Assembly: GCA_964624795.1 (NCBI GenBank)
Contig: CAZUZS010000008.1
Coordinates: forward strand, 1-64,000
From: CAZUZS01 sp964624795
Lineage (GTDB): Bacteria; Calditrichota; Calditrichia; RBG-13-44-9
Direction of reading: 5' to 3'
Length of the DNA: 64,000 nucleotides
In this document: piece after piece, positions 54,180 through 62,094 of the stretch
Numbering within the stretch: the stretch's first letter is position 1
Layout of the letters: each line of letters begins with the position of its first letter
The notes under the pieces: model-generated
The model's database searches: none
What the model was told of the DNA's origin: nothing
Seen by the model: only the letters and a program-made list of their open reading frames with translations
Translations under genes and position numbers: made by a program

Positions 54180-55945
54180 AAAATTTGAATCGATTGTTCA
54201 TCACGAGCATTTGCCTGTTTCTGTTGCTTACCGCTGCATGGGCGCAGCAGCGAGCCGATACCACCCAACAGCCGCTCAGACCACCCGCCGTTCAGGAAAA
54301 ACCGCTGCCCGAAATTCAACTGCAGGAATACACCATTGTCGGGCTGGCCAAGATCACGCTGCCCCACAAAATCCGGGCGCAGATTTTTAAAAACGTCAAG
54401 CTGCAATGGGTGCCCAATCCGGATATTTACCAGAAAGAGCTGCCGGCCATCACATTCCAGTTTTCGCGGGTGAAGCCATCCCTGCTCCGTCTTTATGAAT
54501 TTTCCTGGCTGAATTCAGGAGTCCGCTACGGTTCATTCAATACCGCCGGAGTCGATATCAACACCCAGTTCAAGATCAATAACACACTGCCTTACTTCAC
54601 GACGGACTTCAGCCGCAGCGACGGGCATGTGGATAATGCGCAATGGACGTCGGCAGGATTGCAGACCGGCATTCACCAGCAACTAAAGGAAGGCCACGAG
54701 CTGCATGTTGGCACCAATTACCGGTTTAACAAGAACGGCATTTGGCGGGATGCGGATGTTTTCAGGAAGGAATGGGAAACGCAGAGCACTATCTGGAATG
54801 TCTTCGGCCGGCTGGATCAGCAGTGGAACCAGGTCTGGCAAACAAAGTTAGACGGGACGTACTATCTGAACGATCATGATAACGCGCTGAATTATTCCGA
54901 CCGCGGCGGGAAGGTTGCAGCGGACATTCTGGCACAATTCCGGAATACCGGCATGGAAGGCAGCGCTCAATACCAGAATGCAAAGATTACAACCGCGAAT
55001 GGAAATCTTCAAAAGCTGGCCGCCGATACCACTGTGCTCCAGGAATACACATCTTCGCTGCTCAGCGGGAAATTTCTCATCCGGCAGAATTTTGCCCCGG
55101 TGACTGTGCGGGTTGGGGTTCTGTACCAGAAGACCAACGAAGAATTCACTCGGAACAGAATGCTCAAGATCGATGATAATTTCGCCTATCCGCAGGCTTC
55201 TGTTGAAATTGGTCTGAATGGATGGGCTTCAGCCTCAGTCGGCTATACTCCGGGTGCGGAAATTGTGCGACTGGGAAATTTGGTAGAAGATTTCCCGTTC
55301 AGCGATTTTTCGAATTTCCGGAACGTGAATTACACATCCCGCTGGCAGGGCGCGCTGAATCTCGATCTGCCCACCGATTTTCATTTCACCGTCGGTGGAG
55401 TAGTCTCCAGGGTGGAAAATTACCCGGCGCCGCTGATTGCGCCCGCGGATTCCAACAGCGCGACTTTTACCGCTACGCAATGGGGCTATCCTGGCTGGAT
55501 ATTCGGCGCTATCAGAAAGGTGGACTTGACCGAAGTGCAGGCAAAAATGCGCTGGCAGTTGGTCCGGCGATTACTGCTTCGCGGGTGGGTGAATGTAAGG
55601 CATAGCGATATCCGAGACTCGGGCAGCAACCTGTTCCCGGCGGTGGGAAATGAGATTCCTTACTTCCCCAACTTAGCCGCGCAGGGATCGCTGGCGTGGA
55701 CATTTTACCGGCAGCATGAATTCCTGGTTTCATTTGATTATACCGGCAACCGCTACGACGACCTGGAAAACCGGGTTCAACTGGACAGCTATTTCCTGCT
55801 CAATGCCCGGCTTAATCTTGCGTTGAGCAACAACATCAAATTATTTGTCACCGGCCGCAACCTGCTGGACACCCAGTATGATGAGTGGAAAGGTTTCCCG
55901 GCAGCGGGTATCACCGGCTACGGTGGGTTTAGAATTGTCATGTGA
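54176..55945 (+). CDS. outer-membrane beta-barrel, TonB-receptor-like without a full plug
   Basis: The 589-residue protein has a signal peptide (1-23) and a Pro-rich linker. A short EYTIVGLAKITLP segment (about 51-63) resembles the first strand of a TonB-receptor plug. The rest is alternating amphipathic strands with aromatic girdles. The C-terminus has FVTGRNLLDTQYDEW followed by GGFRIVM, the usual receptor ending except for its last residue. A true plug of about 130 residues is missing: the barrel begins near residue 85. It could be an open or specially gated pore, or a structural partner of the TPR protein. It starts inside the TPR gene's stop. Confidence 0.82.
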   Translation: MKNLNRLFITSICLFLLLTAAWAQQRADTTQQPLRPPAVQEKPLPEIQLQEYTIVGLAKITLPHKIRAQIFKNVKLQWVPNPDIYQKELPAITFQFSRVKPSLLRLYEFSWLNSGVRYGSFNTAGVDINTQFKINNTLPYFTTDFSRSDGHVDNAQWTSAGLQTGIHQQLKEGHELHVGTNYRFNKNGIWRDADVFRKEWETQSTIWNVFGRLDQQWNQVWQTKLDGTYYLNDHDNALNYSDRGGKVAADILAQFRNTGMEGSAQYQNAKITTANGNLQKLAADTTVLQEYTSSLLSGKFLIRQNFAPVTVRVGVLYQKTNEEFTRNRMLKIDDNFAYPQASVEIGLNGWASASVGYTPGAEIVRLGNLVEDFPFSDFSNFRNVNYTSRWQGALNLDLPTDFHFTVGGVVSRVENYPAPLIAPADSNSATFTATQWGYPGWIFGAIRKVDLTEVQAKMRWQLVRRLLLRGWVNVRHSDIRDSGSNLFPAVGNEIPYFPNLAAQGSLAWTFYRQHEFLVSFDYTGNRYDDLENRVQLDSYFLLNARLNLALSNNIKLFVTGRNLLDTQYDEWKGFPAAGITGYGGFRIVM

Positions 55946-55950
55946 TGGTT

Positions 55951-56270
55951 TTTTTGACCGGAAATACAGGATGAACAGAATTGAAAGGAAAATATTGACT
56001 TGGCAACTAACTCAGAAAAACGGATGGTTATCACTCGTTGATGTTTTTGAACCTCACCCCCTTGCTCCCCCTCTCCAACATAGAGAGGGGGCTGGAGGGT
56101 GGGATTAGTTTTCTCTGATTTAATACGGAGAAGCAGGATAAATCATTCTCAGTCAGTGAAGAGAGAGTTGAGTTTATGGTAAAACAAAAAAGTTGAGTTT
56201 TTTATGAATTTATTCGCATCAATAAGAAGAATAAAAATCATGTTGATCCTGTATATCCTGTCAGAAAAAG
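55951..56270. repeat. 320-base inverted-repeat element
   Basis: The left arm TTTTTGACCGG...ACAGGATGAACAG (55951-55978) matches the reverse complement of the right arm CATGTTGATCCTGTATATCC (56239-56258, extending to 56270). The words resemble the repeat at 14434-14491. Confidence 0.6.
56067..56091. repeat. C-tract/G-tract palindrome, copy 3
   Basis: CCCCCTCTC (56067-56075) pairs with GAGAGGGGG (56083-56091). The flanks (AACCTCACCCC before, GGAGGGTGGGATT after) match the wider symmetry of copies 2 and 4. Copy 5 is the closest relative. Confidence 0.85.
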
Positions 56271-56353
56271 AAAGTAGAACCAAGAATAGTCATAATAAAC
56301 AATGTCAGCTTTGAAATACGAATCTACATTGCGTCTTAATTAAGGAGAAACTT

Positions 56354-56995
56354 ATGAACTTGCTGTCTGTCCTCGCCAAAGGTGGATGGTTGATGATCTT
56401 CATCGGGATTTTTTCCCTGATCGCCCTGGGCATTTTTATTGAACGGCTGCTGGTTTTGCGAAAAGCCAAGATCAATCTCAATGCCTTTTTGATAAAAATC
56501 CGGCAGTATTTGAGCCGCGGCGATTTTCAAAATGCGCTGCTGCTGTGTGCCAACACACCCGGCCCCATCTCCAATGTGCTGGAGAAAGGCATCCGCCTGC
56601 ACAACCAGGAACGGGAGGAAATCAAGGACGCCATTGAAAGCGCCGGGCACACCGAAATCTACCAGTTGGAGAAAGGGTTTGCGGCCCTCGCCACCATATC
56701 GGGTGTGGCGCCCCTCACCGGATTCCTGGGCACGGTGACCGGTATGATCCAGGCATTCATGCGCATTCAGGAGCTGGGTGGCAACGTGAACGCCACCGTT
56801 CTGGCGGGCGGCATCTGGGAAGCGCTCATCACCACCGCCGCCGGTCTGCTGGTTGGCATTCTGACCCTGTTGGGCTACAACTACCTGGTCTCCAAAGTGC
56901 AGCGATTTGTTTTCGAGCTGGAGGTCAGCTCCACCAATCTGCTGGAAGTCCTTTCCGGAACAAAGAAGCCGAAGGAGAAGATCGATGAAGTTTGA
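56354..56995 (+). CDS. exbB: ExbB/TolQ/MotA proton-channel protein
   Basis: The 213-residue inner-membrane protein has three helices (about 10-32, 110-132 and 155-178). Conserved features are the cytosolic region rich in charged residues, GFLGTVTGMIQAF (about 122-134) and GIWEALITTAAGLLVGIL (about 154-171). It forms the pentameric proton channel that powers TonB or Tol systems. AAGGAG precedes the ATG. Its stop overlaps exbD by eleven bases. The close link to exbD and tonB favours ExbB over TolQ; no tolA, tolB or pal lies nearby. Confidence 0.93.
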   Translation: MNLLSVLAKGGWLMIFIGIFSLIALGIFIERLLVLRKAKINLNAFLIKIRQYLSRGDFQNALLLCANTPGPISNVLEKGIRLHNQEREEIKDAIESAGHTEIYQLEKGFAALATISGVAPLTGFLGTVTGMIQAFMRIQELGGNVNATVLAGGIWEALITTAAGLLVGILTLLGYNYLVSKVQRFVFELEVSSTNLLEVLSGTKKPKEKIDEV

Positions 56996-57395
56996 AACGG
57001 AAAACAAGTTTCTGAGCACCTTCAGCTTTTCCTCGCTGACCGACATTGTCCTTCTGCTTCTCATCTTTTTCCTGCTCTCATCTTCGTTCATCATCCAGCC
57101 CGGCATCAAAATTCAGTTGCCCCGCACCCAGACTGCTGCCGCGCACAGCGAAAAGAGCATCTATATAACGGTGACCCGCAACGGCTCGGTCTATCTCAAT
57201 GACAACCAGGTGGCGCTGGGAAAACTGGGAGCGGAGATGCGCCGGTTCCTGGTGAGTGGGGAAAAACAGGTAGTGGTCATCCGGGCGGACAAGGAAGTGA
57301 AGCTGGATCTGGCGGTACAGGTGATGGACATTTGTAAAGCTGCCGGGGCCGAGAAATTTGTAATTGCCACCCAGCCGGTCCGTGAGGGGGAATGA
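56985..57395 (+). CDS. exbD: ExbD/TolR-family protein
   Basis: The 136-residue protein has a short cytosolic N-terminus and one membrane helix (about 18-34). This carries the proton-accepting Asp20 in LTDIVLLLLIFFLL, corresponding to Asp25 of E. coli ExbD. A periplasmic domain follows with IYITVTRNGSVYLN and VVIRADKEVKLDLAVQVMD. ATG 56985, with AAGGAG just upstream, overlaps the exbB stop. A longer frame from 56907 translates to Ser/Arg-rich nonsense and is rejected. With ExbB and TonB it forms the energy-transducing complex. Confidence 0.93.
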   Translation: MKFETENKFLSTFSFSSLTDIVLLLLIFFLLSSSFIIQPGIKIQLPRTQTAAAHSEKSIYITVTRNGSVYLNDNQVALGKLGAEMRRFLVSGEKQVVVIRADKEVKLDLAVQVMDICKAAGAEKFVIATQPVREGE

Positions 57396-57506
57396 ACCGT
57401 TCCGGTCGGGGAGAAAGATGGAAATCGCAAAGCGGAGAAAATTTTATTTTCAGGAGCAATCCGGAGGCACAAACGTTGACAAAGAAGGCGAAAGAAAAGC
57501 AAAGAT

Positions 57507-58126
57507 ATGTTTAAGCGTTTATTAAATGATGAAAAAGTGATGTCGGTAGCCGGAACAATTGCGGNNNNNNNNNNNNNNNNNNNNNNNNNNNNNNNNNNNN
57601 NNNNNNNNNNNNNNNNNNNNNNNNNNNNNNNNNNNNNNNNNNNNNNNNNNNNNNNNNNNNNNNNGTAAATCCGGGTGAGGTAATCAAGAAAGCGCCGCCC
57701 GCCAACCTGCCGCTTCCCAAAACGCAGGAGAGCGGTCCCAGTTTTACCCGCCGGGAAAAGCAGATGGAGAAGGGGCTGTTCCGCAAGCAGTTGGATGAAA
57801 AACTGCTGGAAGGCACCCAGAAGGTTCAGATCAACACCGACCGGCAATTCGAGATCGATTGGGAAGGGGAAATCAAGCGTGAGATTTACCAGCGCAGGCT
57901 GCCGGAATTTCCTCCGGACGTGCAGCGGGAGGCGACCATCAAAATCGAATTTACTGTGCTGCCTAACGGACTGGTGGGTTCGGCGGTGCTGCTGCAAAAG
58001 GGCGACACCCAGTTGGAAAACCTGACCCTGGAGGCGTTCAAGAGCTGGCGCTTCAATCCACTGCCATCTTATGTGGATCAGGTTGCGCAAAAGGGGGTTA
58101 TTACTTTTCATTTTAAGCTGCGGTGA
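57507..58126 (+). CDS. tonB: TonB-like energy transducer, interrupted by assembly gap
   Basis: ATG 57507 gives MFKRLLNDEKVMSVAGTIA, a cytosolic tip leading into a membrane helix, before 100 N (57565-57664). After the gap the frame runs through a Pro/Lys segment (KKAPPANLPLPKT) to a TonB C-terminal domain (about the last 95 residues: EIDWEGEIKREIYQ, VLPNGLVGSAVL, LEAFKSWRFNPL). The two sides would be out of frame if exactly 100 bases were missing, but 100 N is a conventional placeholder, so the true gap length is unknown. The gap hides the membrane helix and part of the linker. Downstream the gene ends cleanly before a repeat-bearing spacer. Confidence 0.8.
57565..57664. other. 100-N assembly gap
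   Basis: Exactly 100 N interrupt the tonB gene. Contigs on each side both encode parts of one TonB protein, which supports the join. Confidence 0.99.
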
Positions 58127-58203
58127 GATCGAGGCAAATGCTTATAATACCCATTCTGTGTAGAATAAAACAAAATCCAATTAATTGAAACCTTTCTTAA
58201 TCC

Positions 58204-58336
58204 CACGCAAAGCCGCAAAGATCGCCAAGTATGATTATATTTGATTTCAGCTTTGTTTCTAAAATCCTGCAACAAAAAGTGACTTTAAGTTCTCACTTAA
58301 CACATTTTGAATCCTTTTGCGCCTTTGCGCCTTTGC
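58204..58336. repeat. GCAAAG inverted repeat
   Basis: CACGCAAAGCCGCAAAGATC (from 58204) is complementary to CTTTTGCGCCTTTGCGCC (from 58315) over about 25 bases with a few mismatches. It lies in the 293-base spacer between tonB and the phosphatase gene, where I see no gene. Confidence 0.6.
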
Positions 58337-58419
58337 GAGAGATATTATTCCATTTCCTAAAAACTTTTCGTAAAATATGTCGTAACTTTTTCTGTTAAAT
58401 TTATCAGAAACTGCAAATT

Positions 58420-59535
58420 ATGAAATCAGAACCGGAAAAGAAAAGCAAGGGCATCAAATCGCTGCGGCGGCTGTTCGATCTTTTTGCCAGCGACATGAGC
58501 CTGAACGAGATCGAACGCCTGATTAAGCGGGATGTGCCGGGCGTTTACGATTTTTACGTGCGGGAGATGGAGATACCCGACCAGTCCCGCAATCGCCTGA
58601 TGCGGGCACTGACATTCGCCCGCAATTTCTTCACAGCATTCCTGCGCAAACTGACACCCGCCAGGAGACTGGTTTACGCGCTGGTGCTCTTTCTCTTTTT
58701 CTACGGTAGTTACACCAGTCGCTGGGGCTGGGCTTTCCTTTCCTTCCTGATTCTCAATGTCCTCCTGGCGCTGGAAGTAACCGACAAGCTAACCGCAAAG
58801 GATGAACTGGAAGTGGCGCGGGACATCCAGATGAGCCTGATGCCGGAAAAAGCGCCGTCCAGCCTGGCGCACGATATTGCCTGTTTCTCAGAAGCCGCTC
58901 GGGAGGTTGGCGGCGATTACTATGATTTCATCCGTCCCAAGTCCGGCGACAACCGCACCTACATCGTAATCGGTGATGTTTCGGGAAAGGGCACTGCGGC
59001 GGCGCTCTACATGGTTCGCCTGCAGGCACTGCTGCACTACCTCACCGAAATGTACACTTCACCGCAAAAAATTCTCATTGCCCTTAATCAAAATATCAAG
59101 AACATTTTGCGGCACAATTACTTCATCAGCCTGAACCTGGTGAGCGTGAATTCCAACCGAGAGTTCGTTTACTGCCGGGCCGGACACCTGCCGTTGCTGC
59201 ACTACCAGAGCTCCACCCAGAGATTCAACAGCCTGCAATCGAAGGGGATAGCAGTGGGGTTGGAGAACAACGGGCGTTTTGAAGAGGAAATCGAGGAGAT
59301 CACCCTGCATCCGCAGCCGGGTGATATCCTGGTTTTCTACACCGATGGGGTGGTGGAAACAATGAACGGAAGCCGGGAAGAGTACGGTGAGAACCGGCTG
59401 AAGCTGGTCATTAAGTCAAATGCAGGCAGATCTTCACCTGAAATCAAGAATGCTTTGTTGGCCGATTTAGCTCGCTTCCGAGGCTCTACTCCCCCGCATG
59501 ACGACTTGACCTTCATTATAATGAAGATTGTTTAA
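58420..59535 (+). CDS. membrane-linked SpoIIE (PP2C-type) phosphatase
   Basis: The 371-residue protein has a cytosolic N-terminal helical part (1-75), two hydrophobic segments (about 80-112) and a SpoIIE/PP2C phosphatase domain (about 120-371). Metal and catalytic motifs are intact: EVGGDYYDFI, IGDVSGKGTAAAL, CRAGHLPLL, FYTDGVVE and HDDLTFIIMK. It resembles RsbU-like phosphatases without a GAF domain. It lies downstream of exbB-exbD-tonB on the same strand but across a 293-base spacer, so a functional tie is only possible. No STAS or HATPase partner genes are near. Confidence 0.9.
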   Translation: MKSEPEKKSKGIKSLRRLFDLFASDMSLNEIERLIKRDVPGVYDFYVREMEIPDQSRNRLMRALTFARNFFTAFLRKLTPARRLVYALVLFLFFYGSYTSRWGWAFLSFLILNVLLALEVTDKLTAKDELEVARDIQMSLMPEKAPSSLAHDIACFSEAAREVGGDYYDFIRPKSGDNRTYIVIGDVSGKGTAAALYMVRLQALLHYLTEMYTSPQKILIALNQNIKNILRHNYFISLNLVSVNSNREFVYCRAGHLPLLHYQSSTQRFNSLQSKGIAVGLENNGRFEEEIEEITLHPQPGDILVFYTDGVVETMNGSREEYGENRLKLVIKSNAGRSSPEIKNALLADLARFRGSTPPHDDLTFIIMKIV

Positions 59536-59629
59536 TCCAGCCCGGCGAACACGGCTCATAATCGTAATCTTAATCTTCCTCGCGACCGTAATCCGGTCGC
59601 TTGTGAAATAGAAGAACGGGGAAACCAGA

Positions 59630-59938
59630 TCACGAATCCGCAACAGATGAAACCGTTCCTATCTTTTCATATTCATTCTTATGTGCCTGCAATGTCTCCC
59701 ACATATCCACATTCAATTGCAGATTCATCCAAAAATCGGGAGTGGTGTTGAAATATTTTGCCAGACGGAAAGCTGTGTCGGGTGTGATTGCCCGCTTTCC
59801 CAATATGATTTCATTTATCCGAACCCGGGTAACGCCGACGGCATCCGCCAATTGCTGTTGGGTCATTTTCAGGGGCTGTAAGAATTCGTATTTTATGATT
59901 TCGCCCGGCAAAGTCGGACGTCTGTTTTTGGGCAGCAT
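59630..59938 (-). CDS. higA: HigA-type antitoxin
   Basis: The 102-residue protein has a helix-turn-helix (about 25-50: MTQQQLADAVGVTRVRINEII) followed by the family's ITPDTAFRLAKYFNTTPDFW segment. This is the VapI/HigA antitoxin signature. It should neutralise HigB and repress the operon. AGGAG lies six bases before the ATG. It follows higB after thirteen bases, the toxin-first order typical of higBA. Confidence 0.94.
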   Translation of the reverse strand: MLPKNRRPTLPGEIIKYEFLQPLKMTQQQLADAVGVTRVRINEIILGKRAITPDTAFRLAKYFNTTPDFWMNLQLNVDMWETLQAHKNEYEKIGTVSSVADS

Positions 59939-59951
59939 GATTTTCTCCTGT

Positions 59952-60233
59952 TTAATGATATTGAACTAATTCTATATCAAATATGTCTCCATCTTCAAAT
60001 CCAAAACACAATCTCCATTGGCCACTTACCGAAATTGCGAATTGTCCCCTTTTATCCCCATGAAGCGCATGTAAATGACTAGAATGAGGCGAACCCAAAT
60101 CTTTTAATTCTTTTGCACTATTCATCATATCCAATTTCCGTAACAATCGATCCGCCAGATGAGTTGGCACTTTTTTATGCTTGCCAGTAAACCAAAACTC
60201 TTTCAGCCAAGATTGTCGAAAATTTCTGATCAT
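59952..60233 (-). CDS. higB: HigB-type toxin (ribosome-dependent mRNase)
   Basis: The 93-residue RelE-superfamily toxin contains the HigB landmarks: an N-terminal basic region, LLRKLDMMNSAKELKDL (31-47), HALHGDKRGQFAISVSGQWR (54-73) and a C-terminal DGDIFDIELVQYH. The basic and aromatic residues needed for mRNA cutting are present. It is the first gene of the pair, with an AT-rich 200-base region upstream shared with the divergent sigma gene. Such pairs often sit in genomic islands, but nothing mobile is visible here. Confidence 0.93.
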   Translation of the reverse strand: MIRNFRQSWLKEFWFTGKHKKVPTHLADRLLRKLDMMNSAKELKDLGSPHSSHLHALHGDKRGQFAISVSGQWRLCFGFEDGDIFDIELVQYH

Positions 60234-60446
60234 TTTGAAAAATACTATGCAACGTAATCCGTTGCAAGTTTATTTAATATCAAAGGAACCAGTTGGGTTC
60301 ATTCAACTAAAAAATACTATGTATTTTACTTTTAGGTGATTTCAATTCAGATGCCAAATTAGGCGGCTGACCATGTTTCAAAATCTCCACCCTGTAAACC
60401 TTTTCCCAATTAGCACCGTCATAGGTAACAGATGAAGGGTAAGCGA

Positions 60447-61040
60447 ATGACGAATGAACAGCAGTTGCTGCAACGATTACAGAACGGCGAGGCTTCCGCC
60501 TTCAACGAATTTGTGAAGCAGTACCGGCAGCAAATTTACTTCTTCGCGCTCGATTTGACCGGCAACCATCACGATGCGGACGACCTGGCGCAGGAAGTGT
60601 TTATCAAGGCTTTTCGTTACATCAAAAATTTCAGGGGAGATGCCAAATTGAGTTCATGGCTTTACAAAATAATGGTGAATGCCCACATCGACCGCGCCCG
60701 CAAGAAAAGCAGCAAATTCCTGCAATTCAAGGGTGATTTGGTCAGTGATGATGATTCCGATTTTCGCGATCTTCAGCACCAGGCAGCGGAAAATCCCGAG
60801 AAGCAATTGGAGGCAAACGCAATCCAGTCGCACATCAACGCTGCGCTGCAAGGGCTTTCGCCACGGGAACGCTCGGTGTTTGTGCTTCGCCATTACAACG
60901 ATCTGCCCCTGAAACAAATTGGCGAAATCCTGGATATCGCCGAAGGCACCGTCAAGAGCCTGCTGTTCAGGGCAATCAAGAGGCTGCAAAAGGAATTGGC
61001 ATTCTATCGCCCCGAACTGGGACTGGAGGAGAAGAAATGA
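60447..61040 (+). CDS. ECF-type sigma factor
   Basis: The 198-residue group-4 sigma factor has region 2 (DADDLAQEVFIKAFRYIKNF, about 42-61, then SWLYKIMVNAHIDRAR) and region 4 (LSPRERSVFVLRHYNDL, about 140-156, and the helix-turn-helix KQIGEILDIAEGTVKSLL). ATG 60447 has AAGGG seven bases upstream and is preferred over ATG 60432. Its stop overlaps the anti-sigma start as ATGA (61037-61040), the classic sigma/anti-sigma arrangement. It probably controls a small envelope-related regulon, including its own operon. Confidence 0.94.
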   Translation: MTNEQQLLQRLQNGEASAFNEFVKQYRQQIYFFALDLTGNHHDADDLAQEVFIKAFRYIKNFRGDAKLSSWLYKIMVNAHIDRARKKSSKFLQFKGDLVSDDDSDFRDLQHQAAENPEKQLEANAIQSHINAALQGLSPRERSVFVLRHYNDLPLKQIGEILDIAEGTVKSLLFRAIKRLQKELAFYRPELGLEEKK

Positions 61041-61882
61041 CAACTTGTTCAAAATACCGGGAGCTGTTTGTCCCGGCGCTCTATGATGAAATCAGTGGCG
61101 AGGAGCGGCGGCCGCTGGAAGAGCATTTGCAGGAATGCGAGAAATGTACTGCTGAGTTCGAACAAATGAAGAAGACAGCGGGCTTCATGAGTCGCCGCAA
61201 GCGGGAACTGCCCTCCGATGAATATTGGGAATCTTTCGAAAAGAATTTGCAGGCAAAACTGAAATCCGGAACGGCAGGGAGCACCCTTCATCCACAAAAA
61301 AGGAAGAATTTGATTCAGCTATTTCAGGCTGCGCCCGCCTGGTCGTATCAATTGGCGGCAGCGATTGTCCTGATTGCGCTGGGAGTATTTATTGGGAGAA
61401 CCTTTTTCAGAAGCGCCGACATGCATCCCACACAAATTGCTCAAAAGAAAGGCGTGGAGAATTCCTTAATCCAAAGAACGGCAGTTGACAACCGGGCTTA
61501 CAATTACATCGAACGCTCCAAGATTCTTTTGCTGGGAATGGTAAATCTCGATCAGGATGCCGAGCAATCTTCAGCGACGGATTTTTCGCGGCAGAAGCAG
61601 ATTGCGGGAGACCTGGTGCAACAGGCCCACGCCCTGAAGAACGATCTTAATGGCGAAGATCAGCGCAAGCTCTCTGACCTGGTGTCCGACCTGGAGGTGA
61701 TTCTGCTGCAGATTGCCAACCTGGAATCGGAACACGACATGCCGGCGGTGGAAATGATCCGTGCCGGAGTTGACAGGAAAGCGATTCTTCTAAAGATAAA
61801 TTTGACCGAGATGCAGCGAGAGATGTCGAACACCTCAGCAGCTCCCGAAATCAAAAAGAAAAAAGAGAAAACAGGAATTTGA
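61037..61882 (+). CDS. zinc-finger (zf-HC2) transmembrane anti-sigma factor
   Basis: The 281-residue protein starts with an anti-sigma zinc-binding domain with His30, Cys34 and Cys37 (the HxxxCxxC motif) plus Cys4. A cytosolic linker, one membrane helix (about 103-123) and a long periplasmic helical domain follow (about 130-270, ending in a Lys-rich tail). The cytosolic part should hold the ECF sigma factor until a signal reaches the periplasmic part. Start and sigma stop overlap (ATGA). A secreted HEAT-repeat gene follows on the same strand 212 bases later, separated by a palindrome. Confidence 0.92.
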   Translation: MTTCSKYRELFVPALYDEISGEERRPLEEHLQECEKCTAEFEQMKKTAGFMSRRKRELPSDEYWESFEKNLQAKLKSGTAGSTLHPQKRKNLIQLFQAAPAWSYQLAAAIVLIALGVFIGRTFFRSADMHPTQIAQKKGVENSLIQRTAVDNRAYNYIERSKILLLGMVNLDQDAEQSSATDFSRQKQIAGDLVQQAHALKNDLNGEDQRKLSDLVSDLEVILLQIANLESEHDMPAVEMIRAGVDRKAILLKINLTEMQREMSNTSAAPEIKKKKEKTGI

Positions 61883-61958
61883 TTATGTTCCGTGATAAGC
61901 AGATTGTGCTTGTTTTTAACAACGATAAATACTCTTGAAAATTAACCCTTTCCCCCAG

Positions 61959-61988
61959 CCCCCTCCCCTAGTGCATTAGGGGAGGGGG
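61959..61988. repeat. C-tract/G-tract palindrome, copy 4
   Basis: Perfect 12-base arms (CCCCCTCCCCTA at 61959-61970 and TAGGGGAGGGGG at 61977-61988) surround GTGCAT. Outer flanks AACCC and GGGGTT also match. It sits between the anti-sigma and HEAT-repeat genes. Confidence 0.9.
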
Positions 61989-62094
61989 AGAGGGGTGGGG
62001 TTAAAGTCCTGATAGCCCGAGATTTTTCATTAAACTGAGAAAATGGCTTGATCATAAACAGGAATTTAAAATAACGCAGACAGGGAGATTTTTC

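Larger units (their letters stand above)
55946..56353. other. 408-base intergenic region, nested repeats
   Basis: An outer inverted repeat (55951-55978 with 56239-56270) encloses a copy of the C-tract/G-tract palindrome (56067-56091). No gene is supported. TTAAGGAGAAACTT ends at the exbB start, giving it a good ribosome-binding site. Confidence 0.6.

Noticed and set aside
57418..57525. 35-codon frame between exbD and tonB
   Set aside because: Short, highly charged, without a ribosome-binding site, and it overlaps the tonB start in another frame. It is probably leader sequence.
59630..60233. Genomic island suggested by the higBA pair
   Set aside because: No integrase, attachment site, tRNA gene or transposase was seen around it.
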